From: Kaistia hirudinis | Lineage (GTDB): Bacteria; Pseudomonadota; Alphaproteobacteria; Rhizobiales; Kaistiaceae | Reading direction: 5' to 3' | NCBI RefSeq assembly: GCF_014196455.1 | Contig: NZ_JACIDS010000002.1 | Coordinates: 248,001 to 312,000, forward strand | DNA length: 64,000 nucleotides | Part shown: positions 42,494 through 53,041 of the stretch, in pieces | Layout of the letters: each line of letters begins with the position of its first letter | Position numbering within the stretch: the first letter of the stretch is position 1 | Notes under the pieces: model-generated | The model's database searches: none | The model's input: the letters and a program-made list of their open reading frames with translations, nothing else | Told to the model about the DNA's origin: nothing | Position numbers and translations under genes: made by a program

Positions 42494-44781
42494 CCGAACC
42501 GCACCTCCGGCCGATAGGCGGCCGCCGGCGGGGCGGAGACCTTTGCTTCGTCCCTGAGCTTCAGCCGCAGCCGCAGCGAATTGCCGACGACGATCAGCGA
42601 CGAGGTCGACATGGCGATGGCGGCGCCGAGCGGGGTGACGAGGCCGATCACGGCGAGCGGCACGGCGATCATGTTGTAGCCGATGGCGAGCGCCATGTTT
42701 TCCCGCACACAGGCGAGCACGGCCTTCGAGACGACGAGACTGTCGGATACGGCCGTGAGCGAGCGGCCGGTGAAGACGAAGTCGGCATTGGCGCGGCCGA
42801 CCTCGGAGGCGTCTGCCGGCGTGATCGAGACATGCGCCGCGCCGAGCGCAGGGGCGTCGTTGATGCCGTCGCCGACGAAGAGAACCGGGCCCTCCGCGGC
42901 CTCCAGTTGCGCGATCCGCTCGGCCTTGCCGGCCGGGCTGACCCGTGCGCCGACATGATCGGGGGAGAAGCCGAGGCGCGCGCCGACTTCAGCGGCCGGC
43001 TCGGGGGCGTCGCCCGAGAGGAGATAGCGCGGCAGGCGGGCGCGGTCGAAGGCCTGCATCGCCGCCTCGCTGCCCGGACGCAGTTCCGCGCGCATGCGGA
43101 TGGGCGTCGCCCGCGCGCCGCCAATGGCGAACCAGAGATCGCCCGTGCCGGCCTCGTCCTCGTCCGCGGCGATCGCCTGCACGAAGTCGCGGCGTCCGAG
43201 CCGCGCGGGCAGGCCGCCGATCCGTCCCTCCATGCCGAAGCCCGGCCGCTCGACGACCTCCGTCGCCTCGGGCGGCACGATACCGCGGAGCCGTGCTTCC
43301 GCCGCGATCGCGACCGACAGCGGATGGCGGCTGCGCGCGGCGAGCGACGCCATGCGGGCGAGATCCGCATCGCCGGTCTGCTGGTCGAGGGCGAGCGTCG
43401 GCAGCGTGAGCGTGCCCGTCTTGTCGAACACGACGACCTTGGCTTCCGCCATGCGCTCGAAGGCGGATCCGGTGCGCACCAGGATGCCGCGCTTCAGCAG
43501 CAGGCCGGCGCCGACGACCTGCGCCACCGGCACGGCGAGGCCGAGGGCGCAGGGGCAGGTGATGATAAGGACGGCGACCGCGGCGGAAAACGCCGCATGG
43601 GCACTGTGGCCGGTCAGCATCCAGCCGGCGAAGGTCAGCGCCGCGGCGAGATGGACGAACGGCGCGTAGATCGACGAAATCCGGTCGCCGAGGCGCACAT
43701 AGGAGGCCTTGCCCTGTTCCGCCGCCTCCATCAGCCGCATCATCTCCTGGATGAGGCTGTGCTCGGCATCGGCCGTGGCTTCCATGCGCACCGGCGCAGA
43801 GAGGTTCAGCGCGCCGGCCTCGATCCTGTCGCCGGCGCGGACCGGAACCGGCAGGCTCTCGCCGGTCGCGAGCGAGCGATCGATGTCGCTCGCCTGGCCG
43901 GCGGCGATCACGCCATCGACCGGGAAGCGCTCGCCGGCCGCGACCTCGAGTACCATGCCCGGCCGGATCTCCTCGACCGAGATGAAGCTGGATGCGCCGT
44001 CGGCGCCGATGCGGATCGCGCCGCGCGCCGCGATACGGCTCAGATTGCTGATGCCGCTCCGCGCCTTCTCGCGCATGACATGGTCGAGCACACGGCCGAC
44101 CAGCAGGAAGAAGATCAGCATCACCGGCGCTTCGAACCAGGTCTCGCCGCCGCCGATCGTCGCCTCGTAGAAACTGTTGCCGAGCGTCAGCAAGACGCCG
44201 ATCGCAATCGGCACGTCCATGTTGAGCTGCCCGCGACGCAGGGCGCCATAGGCCGAGCGATAGAACGGCTGCCCGGCATAGAGGACGGCCGGCACCGCGA
44301 TCAGGCCGGAAATCAGCTGAAAGAGGGCGCGTGTCGCATGATCGGCGCCGGCCCAGATCGAGACCGACAGCAGCATGACATTGGCCGCGCCGAAGCCGGC
44401 GACGACCAGCGCACGCATCAGGCCGGCGAGGACGGGGTCGCGGCCATTGTCGTTCGCCGTCCCGACGAGGACTGGATAGCCCAGCTTCTCCACCGTGCGG
44501 ACGATCTCGAACGGATCGGCCAGCGCCGCCGACGCCGCGACGGCGACGCGGCGGGTCGAGAAATTGACCCGGGCCTGGCAGACGCCCGGCGTCTTGGTCA
44601 GCGCGTTCTCGAGCTTCACGATGCAGTCGGCGCAATGGATCGACGGCACGGTCAGCATGTAGTGCGTCAGCCCGTGACCATCGTCGCGGCCGGACCGGAC
44701 GAATTCCTCCGCGCGCAGACGGCCTTCCTCGATCTGGACAGCATCCTCAGATCCAAGGCCCGGCGCGCAGCAGGTGCTCAT
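42490..44781 (-). CDS. ccoI: Copper-transporting P-type ATPase CcoI (FixI)
   Basis: A 763-residue P1B-type ATPase that exports copper for cbb3 oxidase assembly. An N-terminal cysteine pair (MSTCC) and a heavy-metal domain with CADC near residue 49 come first. The membrane metal site TCPCALGLAVP is near residue 405. The phosphorylation motif FDKTGTLTLP and the hinge VGDGINDAPALG follow in order. Length and helix pattern match FixI/CcoI rather than detoxifying CopA. It overlaps ccoH upstream and ccoS downstream by four bases each. Confidence 0.95.
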   Translation of the reverse strand: MSTCCAPGLGSEDAVQIEEGRLRAEEFVRSGRDDGHGLTHYMLTVPSIHCADCIVKLENALTKTPGVCQARVNFSTRRVAVAASAALADPFEIVRTVEKLGYPVLVGTANDNGRDPVLAGLMRALVVAGFGAANVMLLSVSIWAGADHATRALFQLISGLIAVPAVLYAGQPFYRSAYGALRRGQLNMDVPIAIGVLLTLGNSFYEATIGGGETWFEAPVMLIFFLLVGRVLDHVMREKARSGISNLSRIAARGAIRIGADGASSFISVEEIRPGMVLEVAAGERFPVDGVIAAGQASDIDRSLATGESLPVPVRAGDRIEAGALNLSAPVRMEATADAEHSLIQEMMRLMEAAEQGKASYVRLGDRISSIYAPFVHLAAALTFAGWMLTGHSAHAAFSAAVAVLIITCPCALGLAVPVAQVVGAGLLLKRGILVRTGSAFERMAEAKVVVFDKTGTLTLPTLALDQQTGDADLARMASLAARSRHPLSVAIAAEARLRGIVPPEATEVVERPGFGMEGRIGGLPARLGRRDFVQAIAADEDEAGTGDLWFAIGGARATPIRMRAELRPGSEAAMQAFDRARLPRYLLSGDAPEPAAEVGARLGFSPDHVGARVSPAGKAERIAQLEAAEGPVLFVGDGINDAPALGAAHVSITPADASEVGRANADFVFTGRSLTAVSDSLVVSKAVLACVRENMALAIGYNMIAVPLAVIGLVTPLGAAIAMSTSSLIVVGNSLRLRLKLRDEAKVSAPPAAAYRPEVRFG

Positions 44782-45272
44782 GGACGTGCCTCCGGCGTGT
44801 CGCTCAGGATCACGCGATGGGTGGAGAGATAGGTCTCGCCGCTGTCCGCCGTGACCGTCACCGTCGCATCCCAGGAGCCGGACGTCAGGCTTGTCGGCAT
44901 GCTGACGGGACCATAGCCGTTCGCCTCGCCCTTCAGTTCATGATCGTCGCGATCGGTGGTCGGGCGGGTCATCTCGACGTCGATCACGCCGCGGATCGGC
45001 GTGCCATGGCTGTCGCGGGCATCGACGACGACCGCATCCTCGCGCACGGCGACATCGACCTTCCAGCCGAGCGCGGACTGGCGGCGCATGGCGTCCAGCT
45101 TCTCGTTGAAGTGCTGGCTCGCGACATAGGAGTTCTCGACGACGAGACCCGCGAAGGAGGACGTCGCCGAATAGGCCATGAAGATGTTGACCACGATCAC
45201 GACCGTGAAGAACGAAACCATGATCAGCAGCATATGCGTGCCGGTGAAGCGGCGTTCGACCGTCTCGCTCAT
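44778..45272 (-). CDS. ccoH: cbb3 oxidase assembly protein CcoH (FixH)
   Basis: A 164-residue membrane-anchored protein. The N-terminal helix MLLIMVSFFTVVIVVNIFMAYSATSSF is the strongly conserved FixH segment, followed by SYVASQHFNEKLD and a periplasmic beta-type domain. It stabilises the cbb3 complex during assembly. ATG 45272 overlaps the ccoG stop, and its own stop overlaps ccoI. Confidence 0.93.
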   Translation of the reverse strand: MSETVERRFTGTHMLLIMVSFFTVVIVVNIFMAYSATSSFAGLVVENSYVASQHFNEKLDAMRRQSALGWKVDVAVREDAVVVDARDSHGTPIRGVIDVEMTRPTTDRDDHELKGEANGYGPVSMPTSLTSGSWDATVTVTADSGETYLSTHRVILSDTPEARP

Positions 45273-46828
45273 CGTCCATCCTCCTTTGGCATCTCGAATA
45301 CGGCGGCGCTGCGGCTGGTTTCGCCAGCGGTCGCGTCGCTCGCGACAATGCTGAAATCGAGCCGCTCGCCCTTGGCGGCCTCCGGCGGCAGCGCGACCAG
45401 CAGGCGCAGCGTCTCGACCTGGTCCGGCGGCAGCGCGATATCGGCCGTGTTGCCGACCACGGTGCGCCCGGGCAGGGCTATGGTCGCGCCCGGCAGCCCG
45501 TCGATCGAGAGGCTGACGGTGCGCGGCTGGTTGGTCATGTTCGAGACCTTGACCGTATAGGCGTTGCGGATGCCGCCGTCGGACAGACGCACATAGAGCG
45601 GGTTGCGGTCGTGCAGGACCGAAGTCTCGAGCCGCTGGCGGGTCGCGAGCGAATAGGCCATCGCGACGCCGATCGCGGACCAGAGCACGAGATAGATCAG
45701 TGTGCGCGGTCGCACGAGATGGCGCCAGTTGAAATGGGCGAGGCCTGCCTTCAGCGGGCCGGTGCCGTTCTCGCGGACATTGCGCGGATCGATCGCCCCG
45801 CTGTTCCCGCGGGCGATCGCCATGTTGGTGTTGTAGTCGGCGAGCGTCGCATAGGAGATGAGGCCGTGATCCCGGCCGATCTTGTCCATGACGCTGTCGC
45901 AGGCATCGATACACAGCGCGCAGGTGATGCATTCCATCTGCTGGCCGTCGCGAATGTCGATGCCCTGCGGACAGACGGCGACGCAGGCATTGCAGTCGAC
46001 GCAGTCGCCGACGCTTTCGCCGGCCGCCAGCGCGCGCTTCTGGTGCCGCGAGCGCGGCTCGCCGCGCCAGTCATTATAGGTGACCGTGAGCGACTGCTCG
46101 TCGAGCATGGCCGACTGGATGCGCGGCCAGGGGCACATATAGGTGCAGACCTGCTCACGCATGAAGCCGCCGAGGATGAAGGTCGTCGCGGTCAGGATGG
46201 CGACGGTGATGTAGGCGACGGGGGCCGCCTGCAGCGTGAAGACCTCGCGCGCCAGTGTCGGGGCGTCGGCGAAATAGAAGATCCACGCGCCGCCCGTCGC
46301 GACGGCGATGAGTAGCCAGACCGCATATTTGGCGCTGCGCTTCGTGAACTTGTCCAGCGACAGCGGCGCCTTGTCGAGCGCGATGCGCTTGTTGCGATCG
46401 CCTTCGAAGAAGCGCTCGACCACGAGGAACAGGTCGACCCAGACCGTCTGCGGGCAGGTGTAGCCGCACCACACGCGTCCGGCGACCGACGTCACCAGGA
46501 ACAGTCCGAGACCGGCCATGATCAGCAGGCCGGCGACATAGAAGAATTCCTGCGGCCAGATTTCGATGAAGAAGAAATAGAAGCGCCGGCTGGCAAGATC
46601 CACCAGCACGGCCTGATCGGGTGCATGCGGTCCGCGATCGAACCGCAGCCAGGGCGTCAGGTAGTAGATGCCCAGCGTCACGGCCATGATGATCCACTTC
46701 AAGCGGCGGAAGGCACCTTCCGCACGCTTGGGGTGGATCTTGGTCCGCGCCGCGAAGAGCGGCCCGCGTCGGCCGGCGCTGTTGACAGCCTCGGCATTCA
46801 ACCGGTCGACGCTTTCCTGCACGCTCAT
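45269..46828 (-). CDS. ccoG: cbb3 oxidase accessory protein CcoG (FixG/RdxA)
   Basis: A 519-residue membrane iron-sulfur protein that handles electrons for copper reduction in cbb3 assembly. The chain shows helices from residue 45 (WIIMAVTLGIYYLTPWLRF), GYTCPQTVWVDLF, and a double 4Fe-4S ferredoxin region CVDCNACVAVCPQGIDI then CITCALCIDACD. A C-terminal Ig-like FixG domain follows. The start at 46828 (MSVQESVDRLN) is preferred over an upstream frame that enters ccoP. It follows ccoP by 13 bases. Confidence 0.94.
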   Translation of the reverse strand: MSVQESVDRLNAEAVNSAGRRGPLFAARTKIHPKRAEGAFRRLKWIIMAVTLGIYYLTPWLRFDRGPHAPDQAVLVDLASRRFYFFFIEIWPQEFFYVAGLLIMAGLGLFLVTSVAGRVWCGYTCPQTVWVDLFLVVERFFEGDRNKRIALDKAPLSLDKFTKRSAKYAVWLLIAVATGGAWIFYFADAPTLAREVFTLQAAPVAYITVAILTATTFILGGFMREQVCTYMCPWPRIQSAMLDEQSLTVTYNDWRGEPRSRHQKRALAAGESVGDCVDCNACVAVCPQGIDIRDGQQMECITCALCIDACDSVMDKIGRDHGLISYATLADYNTNMAIARGNSGAIDPRNVRENGTGPLKAGLAHFNWRHLVRPRTLIYLVLWSAIGVAMAYSLATRQRLETSVLHDRNPLYVRLSDGGIRNAYTVKVSNMTNQPRTVSLSIDGLPGATIALPGRTVVGNTADIALPPDQVETLRLLVALPPEAAKGERLDFSIVASDATAGETSRSAAVFEMPKEDGR

Positions 46829-46841
46829 CTGCGTTTGTCCG

Positions 46842-47726
46842 TTACTGGCTTGCGGCCGTGGCCGTTCCGCCGCCGAGCGAATAGACATAGGCGGCAAGTT
46901 CCTTCACGGCGACGGGGCCGAGACGCGGCTCCCAGGCGGGCATGACGCCCATCTTGGGATTGTTGATCTGCGCGATGATCGCGTTCTGGTCCGGGGAACG
47001 GAGCCAGATCGCGTCCTTGAGCGACGGCGCGCCGACATCCTGCTTGCCGCCGCCGTCCACGCCGTGGCAGCTCGCGCAATTGTCGGCGAAGACGGTCGCC
47101 CCTTCCGAGGTCACGCCGAAGCGCGGCGTCAGACCGGACAGCGTCATCACATAGGCCGAGACATTGACGATCTGGTCCTGCTTCAGGATGCCGTCATGGC
47201 CGAAGGCCGGCATGACCGACATATGCGTGGCGGGATCCTCGCTGCGGATGCCATGCGCGATCGTGGTGCGGATCTGCTCGGGCGAGCCGCCCCACAGCCA
47301 GTCATCGTCCTGCAGGTTCGGATAGCCGACGCTACCCTGCGCACCGGAGCCGTGGCACTGGACGCAGTTGACCAGGAAGGCGGAGCGACCGGCGCGCGTC
47401 GCGAACTGGAGCAGTTCGGGATTGGCGATGATCTGGTCCATGGAGGCATTCGCGATCTGGTCGCGATAGGCCGTCTGGGCCGCCTGGGCGGTCGCGATCT
47501 CGGTCCGCACCGCATCGCGCGAGGACCAGCCGAGCACGCCGTTCGTCGCGCGGCTCACCAGCGGGATCGCGGGATAGAGGATGACATAGACGAGGGCGAA
47601 CAGGATCGTGGCGTAGAACGTCCACAGCCACCAGCGCGGCATGGGCGTGTCGAGTTCCTTGATCCCGTCCCAGGTATGGCCGGTGGTCGGGGTACCGGTG
47701 AGTTCGTCGATTTCCCTATCGGCCAT
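46842..47726 (-). CDS. ccoP: cbb3 cytochrome oxidase subunit III, dihaem CcoP
   Basis: A 294-residue membrane-anchored dihaem cytochrome c. The N-terminal part ELDTPMPRWWLWTFYATILFALVYVILYP is the typical anchor. Two haem sites are seen, NCVQCHG near residue 120 and NCASCHG near 210, with later methionines (SVMPAFG, GVMPAW) as axial ligands. ATG 47726 lies inside the end of ccoQ; an ATG three codons earlier (47735) is possible. It passes electrons to CcoO and CcoN in the periplasm. Confidence 0.95.
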   Translation of the reverse strand: MADREIDELTGTPTTGHTWDGIKELDTPMPRWWLWTFYATILFALVYVILYPAIPLVSRATNGVLGWSSRDAVRTEIATAQAAQTAYRDQIANASMDQIIANPELLQFATRAGRSAFLVNCVQCHGSGAQGSVGYPNLQDDDWLWGGSPEQIRTTIAHGIRSEDPATHMSVMPAFGHDGILKQDQIVNVSAYVMTLSGLTPRFGVTSEGATVFADNCASCHGVDGGGKQDVGAPSLKDAIWLRSPDQNAIIAQINNPKMGVMPAWEPRLGPVAVKELAAYVYSLGGGTATAASQ

Positions 47727-47883
47727 GGGACTCATCCTCTTTGAACGGGATCTCTGCCGCGTCGCGGGCGAACTTCTTGGCGTTGGGGCGGAAGAGCGCG
47801 AACATCGCCGCGCAGAAGAAGAACGCGAACATGAAGAGAAGCCCCCACGAGTCCGCGAACTCACGCATCACGTGGTAGTTCAT
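47716..47883 (-). CDS. ccoQ: cbb3 cytochrome oxidase subunit CcoQ
   Basis: A 55-residue single-helix protein: [20 protein letters not shown] begins it, and [19 protein letters not shown] completes the helix and basic boundary. It stabilises the core oxidase. Its start overlaps the ccoO stop by ATGA, and its end overlaps ccoP by 11 bases. Confidence 0.92.
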   Translation of the reverse strand: MNYHVMREFADSWGLLFMFAFFFCAAMFALFRPNAKKFARDAAEIPFKEDESHGR

Positions 47884-48644
47884 GGGTTTGCATCCTGCTT
47901 GGCGCTGGGCGCGGGCGTATAGGAGTCGACGTCGACGAGCGTGCCGAGCATCTGGAGATAGGCGACGAGCGCGTCCATCTCGGTGATCTCGCCGGGATTG
48001 CCGTCGAAATCGCGCGCATTGGCCTTGGGGTAGCGCGCCTGCAGGCCGGTCGGATCCATGTTCGGATCGGCCTGTGCCCGGAGGTCCGCCGCCGCGTCGG
48101 CGATCATGTCCTCGGTATAGGGCACGCCGACGATGCGGTTGGTCTTGAGGTCGCCGGCGATCATCGACGTGTCGAGCGGCGTCTGGGCCAGGAAGCCGTA
48201 GGTCGGCATGATCGATTCCGGCACCACGGCGCGCGGATCGGTCAGGTGGGCGACATGCCATTCGTCGGAATAGCGGCCGCCGACGCGGGCGAGGTCCGGG
48301 CCCGTGCGCTTCGATCCCCACTGGAAGGGATGGTCGTACATCGACTCCGCCGCCAGCGAATAGTGACCGTAGCGCTCGACCTCGTCGCGGAACGGCCGGA
48401 TCATCTGGCTGTGGCAGACATAGCAGCCCTCGCGGACGTAGATGTTGCGGCCCGCGAGCTCCAGCGGCGTATAGGGCCGCATGCCGTCCACCTTCTCGAT
48501 CGTGTTCTGCAGGTAGAACAGCGGCACGATCTCGACGATGCCGCCGATCGTCACGACGACGAAGGAGAGCACCAGCAGAAGCGTGGCGTTCTTCTCGACG
48601 ACCTGGTGGTTCAGGAACAGGTTCTTGGGATTGAGGAAGGACAT
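47880..48644 (-). CDS. ccoO: cbb3 cytochrome oxidase subunit II, CcoO
   Basis: A 254-residue monohaem cytochrome c with an N-terminal membrane helix ([23 protein letters not shown]). The haem site [24 protein letters not shown] near residue 72 is diagnostic of CcoO, as is [16 protein letters not shown]. The methionine ligand is in [10 protein letters not shown]. It lies 10 bases behind ccoN and overlaps ccoQ. Confidence 0.95.
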   Translation of the reverse strand: MSFLNPKNLFLNHQVVEKNATLLLVLSFVVVTIGGIVEIVPLFYLQNTIEKVDGMRPYTPLELAGRNIYVREGCYVCHSQMIRPFRDEVERYGHYSLAAESMYDHPFQWGSKRTGPDLARVGGRYSDEWHVAHLTDPRAVVPESIMPTYGFLAQTPLDTSMIAGDLKTNRIVGVPYTEDMIADAAADLRAQADPNMDPTGLQARYPKANARDFDGNPGEITEMDALVAYLQMLGTLVDVDSYTPAPSAKQDANP

Positions 48645-48654
48645 CGGCGCGCTC

Positions 48655-50265
48655 CTATTCCGCCGCCACGACGCCGGCCGCGGTCGGCACGCTCTTCGCG
48701 CCGCGCACGGTCTGGGCGAGGTTGTAGGCCATCACCAGAGCGCCGCTGAGATAGAGCAGGCCGCCGACGAGGCGCATGAGGTAGTAGGGGTGCAGGGCCG
48801 CCACGGTCTCCGCGAAGGAGTAGACGAGGTATCCCTGCGCATCGAACTCGCGCCACATCAGGCCCTGGGTGATGCCGGACACCCACATCGACGCCGCGTA
48901 GATCACGATGCCGATGGTGGCGAGCCAGAAGTGCCAGGAGACGAGGCGGAGGCTGTAGAGGCCATCACGGTTCCACAGGCGCGGGAACAGATAGTAGAGC
49001 GCGCCAAAGGTGATCATTCCGTTCCAGCCGAGTGCGCCGGAGTGCACATGGCCGATGGTCCAGTCGGTGTAGTGGCTGAGCGAGTTGACCGTCTTGATCG
49101 ACATCATCGGACCTTCGAAGGTCGACATGCCGTAGAAGGCGACCGCGAGGATCATCATGCGGATGACGGGGTCGGTCCGGAGCTTGTCCCAGGCGCCGGA
49201 GAGCGTCATCAGGCCGTTGATCATGCCGCCCCAGGAGGGCATCCACAGCATGATCGAGAACACCATGCCGAGCGTCTGTGCCCAGTCGGGCAGCGCCGTG
49301 TAGTGCAGGTGATGCGGGCCGGCCCAGATATAGAGGAAGATCAGCGACCAGAAGTGGATGATCGACAGGCGGTAGGAATAGACCGGGCGGTTGGCCTGCT
49401 TCGGCACGAAGTAATACATCATGCCGAGGAAGCCGGCGGTCAGGAAGAAGCCGACCGCGTTATGGCCGTACCACCACTGCGTCAGCGCATCCTGGACACC
49501 CGAGAAGACGGAATAGGACTTGGCGCCGAGGAAGCTGACCGGGACGGACAGGTTGTTGACCACGTGCAGCAGCGCCACGGTGACGATGAATGCGAGGTAG
49601 AACCAGTTCGCGACATAGATGTGCGGCTCGTTCCGCTTCAGGATCGTGCCGAGATAGACGACGAGATACGCCACCCAGACGACCGTGAGGAACAGGTCGA
49701 CATACCATTCGGGCTCGGCATATTCGCGGCCCTCGGTGATGCCGAGCAGATAGCCGGTCGCGGCGAGGGCGATGAAGATCTGGTAGCCCCAGAACACCCA
49801 CCAGGCGAGGCTGCCGCCGAAGAGGCGCGCCCGGCTGGTCCGCTGCACGACATAGAAGGACGTCGCGATCAGCGCGTTGCCGCCGAAGGCGAAGATCACG
49901 GCCGAGGTATGAAGCGGCCGGACGCGGCCGAAATTCAGCCAGGGCTCGAAATTGAGATGGGGGAAGGCCAGCTGCGCAGCGACGACCACGCCGACGAGGA
50001 AGCCGACCACGCCCCAGAAGGCCGTCGCGATGACGCCGGCGCGGATGACGCCGTCATCATAGGGGCCGTCATCCGAGGCGCCGAAGATCGACACCGTCCG
50101 CCCCTCGCCGACCTCGGCCTTCAAGAGGAAGATCGTTCCCGTCGCGAGGAGCAGGAACAAGACATAGGCATGCGCCCGGAACGCGGCATCTGCGGCGAAT
50201 CCGGCGCCCAGTAGCGCCAGGAACGCGAAGAAGCCGACGATGATCGCCTGCATCCCGAATTTCAT
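48655..50265 (-). CDS. ccoN: cbb3 cytochrome oxidase catalytic subunit I, CcoN
   Basis: A 536-residue membrane haem-copper oxidase subunit that reduces oxygen with high affinity. Haem and copper ligand regions are visible: [44 protein letters not shown] and [15 protein letters not shown]. The first helix starts near residue 5. ATG 50265 is the first gene of the leftward block. A perfect FNR/FixK box is centred 99 bases upstream, with a TATCAC -10 (50330-50335, minus strand) exactly placed for a -41.5 activator. Confidence 0.96.
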   Translation of the reverse strand: MKFGMQAIIVGFFAFLALLGAGFAADAAFRAHAYVLFLLLATGTIFLLKAEVGEGRTVSIFGASDDGPYDDGVIRAGVIATAFWGVVGFLVGVVVAAQLAFPHLNFEPWLNFGRVRPLHTSAVIFAFGGNALIATSFYVVQRTSRARLFGGSLAWWVFWGYQIFIALAATGYLLGITEGREYAEPEWYVDLFLTVVWVAYLVVYLGTILKRNEPHIYVANWFYLAFIVTVALLHVVNNLSVPVSFLGAKSYSVFSGVQDALTQWWYGHNAVGFFLTAGFLGMMYYFVPKQANRPVYSYRLSIIHFWSLIFLYIWAGPHHLHYTALPDWAQTLGMVFSIMLWMPSWGGMINGLMTLSGAWDKLRTDPVIRMMILAVAFYGMSTFEGPMMSIKTVNSLSHYTDWTIGHVHSGALGWNGMITFGALYYLFPRLWNRDGLYSLRLVSWHFWLATIGIVIYAASMWVSGITQGLMWREFDAQGYLVYSFAETVAALHPYYLMRLVGGLLYLSGALVMAYNLAQTVRGAKSVPTAAGVVAAE

Positions 50266-50357
50266 AGATCAAACCCCCTTAACGGTCCGAACGGGCACGC
50301 CGCCCGTTGCCCGGCGATCCCATTGGGTCGTGATAGGGGGAGGTCAGGGGATCCACT

Positions 50358-50371
50358 TTGACATTCATCAA
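50358..50371. promoter_or_regulatory. FNR/FixK box 1, ccoN promoter
   Basis: TTGACATTCATCAA, within the longer palindrome CTTTGA-N6-TCAAAG (50356-50373), matches the FNR/FixK consensus. With a minus-strand -10 TATCAC at 50330-50335, the predicted ccoN transcription start is 50323, giving the class II distance of -41.5. Confidence 0.8.
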
Positions 50372-50427
50372 AGCTGCCGGTGTCGCGAATGTCGCGGTCG
50401 CTCCAAACGTGGAACGGGCAGGGATGA

Positions 50428-50441
50428 TTGATCGCCGTCAA
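50428..50441. promoter_or_regulatory. FNR/FixK box 2, phosphoketolase promoter
   Basis: TTGATCGCCGTCAA fits TTGA-N6-TCAA. Read to the right, a class II site here would start transcription near 50476, about 46 bases before the phosphoketolase ATG. TATTGG (50463-50468) is a possible weak -10. It could also assist ccoN from an upstream position. Confidence 0.7.
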
Positions 50442-50521
50442 CAGGTTGAGATTTAGCCCGTCTATTGGTGCATGATCCGACCTCGGCCTGACGGCCGCCG
50501 CAGATCTGAAGGAGGCGAAGC

Positions 50522-52930
50522 ATGCAGTCCGCAACGGAAAACGCGAGCGCTACGATCGACGAGACCGAGCTCGCGCTGATGGACCGGTACTGGCGCGCCG
50601 CCAATTATCTGTCGGTCGGCCAGATCTACCTGATGGGCAATCCGCTGCTGAAGCAGCCGCTGCAATTCGAGGACGTGAAGCCGCGCCTGCTCGGGCACTG
50701 GGGCACGACGCCGGGTCTCAACTTCATCTATGTCCACCTCAACCGGGTGATTCGCGCCCGCGACGTCGACGTCATCTATATCTGCGGTCCGGGGCATGGC
50801 GGCCCGGGCATGGTCGCCAACACCTGGCTCGAGGGCACCTATAGCGAGATCTATCCGAACGTCAGCGAGGACGCGGAGGGGATGCGCAAGCTCTTCCGCC
50901 AGTTCTCCTTCCCCGGCGGCATACCGAGCCACGCCGCGCCGGAAACGCCCGGATCGATCCATGAGGGCGGCGAGCTCGGCTATGCGCTCGTCCACGCCTA
51001 TGGTGCGGCGTTCGACAATCCCGACCTCGTCGTCGCCTGCGTCGTCGGCGACGGCGAAGCGGAGACCGGGCCGCTCGCCGCCTCATGGCATTCGAACAAG
51101 TTCCTCAATCCCGTGCATGACGGCGCCGTCCTGCCGATCCTGCATCTGAACGGCTACAAGATCGCGAACCCGACCATCCTCGGCCGCATGAGCGACGAGG
51201 AAGTGCGCAGCCTCTTCGTCGGCTACGGCTATGAGCCGCTCTTCGTCGAGGGCAGCGACCCGGCGACGATGCACCGGGCGATGGCGGCGACCATGGATCA
51301 GGCGTTCGACCGGATCCGCTCGATCCAGGCCGAGGCGCGCGCGAGCCAAGCCGCGCCGGCGCGTCCGTGCTGGCCGATGATCATTCTACGCTCGCCCAAG
51401 GGCTGGACCGGCCCGAAGGAAGTCGACGGCAAGATGGTCGAGAATTTCTGGCGCGCGCATCAGGTGCCGATCCCGACCGTGCGCGGCAATGAGGGCCATC
51501 TGAAGCTGCTCGAATCCTGGATGCGCTCCTACGATCCCGAGGATCTTTTCGACGAGACCGGGCGCCTCGTGCCCGAGCTCCGCGCGCTCGCGCCGGCGGG
51601 CACCAAGCGCATGAGCGCCAGCCCGCATGCCAATGGCGGTGTGCTGAAGCGCGACCTGCGCCTGCCCGACTATCATGACCACGCCATCGACGTGACGACC
51701 CCCGGCGGCGCGACCGCCGAGGCGACGCGGGCGATGGGCAATTTCCTGCGCGACGTCATCAGCCTCAATGCCGAGCAGCGCAATTTCCGCCTGATGGGGC
51801 CTGACGAGACCGCCTCGAACCGCCTCGACGGCGTCTTCGACGTGACCGACCGCGTCTGGATGGAGCGGATCGAGCCTTACGACGTGCATCTGTCGACCGA
51901 AGGCCGGGTGATGGAGGTGCTCTCCGAGCATCTCTGCCAGGGCTGGCTGGAGGGCTATCTGCTCACCGGCCGGCACGGCTTCTTCTCCTGCTACGAGGCG
52001 TTCATCCACATCGTCGATTCGATGTTCAACCAGCACGCCAAATGGCTGAAGGTGACACGCGACCTGCCGTGGCGCCGGCCCATCGCCTCGCTCAACTATC
52101 TCCTGACCTCGCATGTCTGGCGGCAGGACCATAACGGCTTCAGCCATCAGGATCCGGGCTTCGTCGACCTCGTCGCCAACAAGAAGGCGGATGTCGTCCG
52201 CCTCTATTTCCCGCCGGATGCCAACACGCTGCTCTGGGTCACGGACCACTGCCTGAAGACCTATAACCGCATCAACGTCATCGTCGCGGGCAAGCAGCCG
52301 GCGCCGCAATGGCTGACCATGGACGAGGCGGAGACGCACTGCGAGGAGGGCGTCGGCATCTGGGACTGGGCCGGAAACGAACCCGACGACGCGGAGCCGG
52401 ACGTGGTGATGGCATGCGCCGGCGACGTGCCGACGCTGGAGACGCTCGCCGCCGTCGACCTGCTGCGCAAGGCGCTGCCGGATCTCAAGATCCGCGTCGT
52501 CAACGTCGTCGATCTGATGGCGCTGCAGCCGGAGGATCGTCATCCGCACGGCCTGTCCGATCGCGACTTCGAGAGCATCTTCACGCCCGACAAGCCGGTG
52601 ATCTTCGCCTATCACGGCTATCCCTATCTCATCCATCGCCTGACCTATCGCCGCGCCAACCACGTCAACATCCATGTCCACGGCTTCCAGGAGGAGGGGA
52701 CGACGACGACGCCGTTCGACATGGCCGTGCTGAACGAGATCGACCGTTTCCATCTCGCCATTGCGGTCATCGATCGCGTGCCCGGTCTCGGTGCGGTCGC
52801 GGCGAAGGCGAAGCAGCGCTTCCGCGACAAGCTGCTCGAGCACCGTCGCTATGTGCGCGAACACGGCGAGGACATGCCGGAGATCGCCGACTGGACCTGG
52901 CCCTATGGTCGGGGCGCCGCCACCGCCTGA
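50522..52930 (+). CDS. xfp: Phosphoketolase (xylulose-5-phosphate/fructose-6-phosphate)
   Basis: An 802-residue thiamine-diphosphate enzyme that cleaves xylulose 5-phosphate or fructose 6-phosphate with phosphate to acetyl phosphate plus a triose or tetrose phosphate. Landmarks are [18 protein letters not shown] near residue 57, [19 protein letters not shown] near 95, the thiamine motif [22 protein letters not shown] near 180, and [21 protein letters not shown] near 490. ATG 50522 follows GAAGGAGG. Full length matches the family. Divergence from ccoN with FNR boxes between them predicts expression at low oxygen. Confidence 0.95.
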   Translation: MQSATENASATIDETELALMDRYWRAANYLSVGQIYLMGNPLLKQPLQFEDVKPRLLGHWGTTPGLNFIYVHLNRVIRARDVDVIYICGPGHGGPGMVANTWLEGTYSEIYPNVSEDAEGMRKLFRQFSFPGGIPSHAAPETPGSIHEGGELGYALVHAYGAAFDNPDLVVACVVGDGEAETGPLAASWHSNKFLNPVHDGAVLPILHLNGYKIANPTILGRMSDEEVRSLFVGYGYEPLFVEGSDPATMHRAMAATMDQAFDRIRSIQAEARASQAAPARPCWPMIILRSPKGWTGPKEVDGKMVENFWRAHQVPIPTVRGNEGHLKLLESWMRSYDPEDLFDETGRLVPELRALAPAGTKRMSASPHANGGVLKRDLRLPDYHDHAIDVTTPGGATAEATRAMGNFLRDVISLNAEQRNFRLMGPDETASNRLDGVFDVTDRVWMERIEPYDVHLSTEGRVMEVLSEHLCQGWLEGYLLTGRHGFFSCYEAFIHIVDSMFNQHAKWLKVTRDLPWRRPIASLNYLLTSHVWRQDHNGFSHQDPGFVDLVANKKADVVRLYFPPDANTLLWVTDHCLKTYNRINVIVAGKQPAPQWLTMDEAETHCEEGVGIWDWAGNEPDDAEPDVVMACAGDVPTLETLAAVDLLRKALPDLKIRVVNVVDLMALQPEDRHPHGLSDRDFESIFTPDKPVIFAYHGYPYLIHRLTYRRANHVNIHVHGFQEEGTTTTPFDMAVLNEIDRFHLAIAVIDRVPGLGAVAAKAKQRFRDKLLEHRRYVREHGEDMPEIADWTWPYGRGAATA

Positions 52931-53006
52931 CGCTATGGGCCGGCCGGTGCCGCGATGGGCGCCGGCCGGCCCCCGCAGCTTGACGGTGTCGTGGGGTGAT
53001 GATAAC

Positions 53007-53028
53007 TGACGAATATCGAAATTCATCA
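53007..53028. promoter_or_regulatory. TetR-type palindromic operator at the regulator's own promoter
   Basis: The 22-base stretch has inverted arms TGACGAAT and ATTCATCA around ATCGAA, symmetric at 18 of 22 positions. It overlaps the TAACTG -10 (53003-53008), which is 17 bases after TTGACG (52980-52985). Autorepression by the TetR protein that follows at 53042 is inferred. Confidence 0.65.
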
Positions 53029-53041
53029 GCCAAGCAGTTCC

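Noticed and set aside
48538-50214. 558-codon plus-strand frame opposite ccoN
   Set aside because: Histidine/arginine/aspartate-rich shadow of the cbb3 subunit I gene, without ribosome site.
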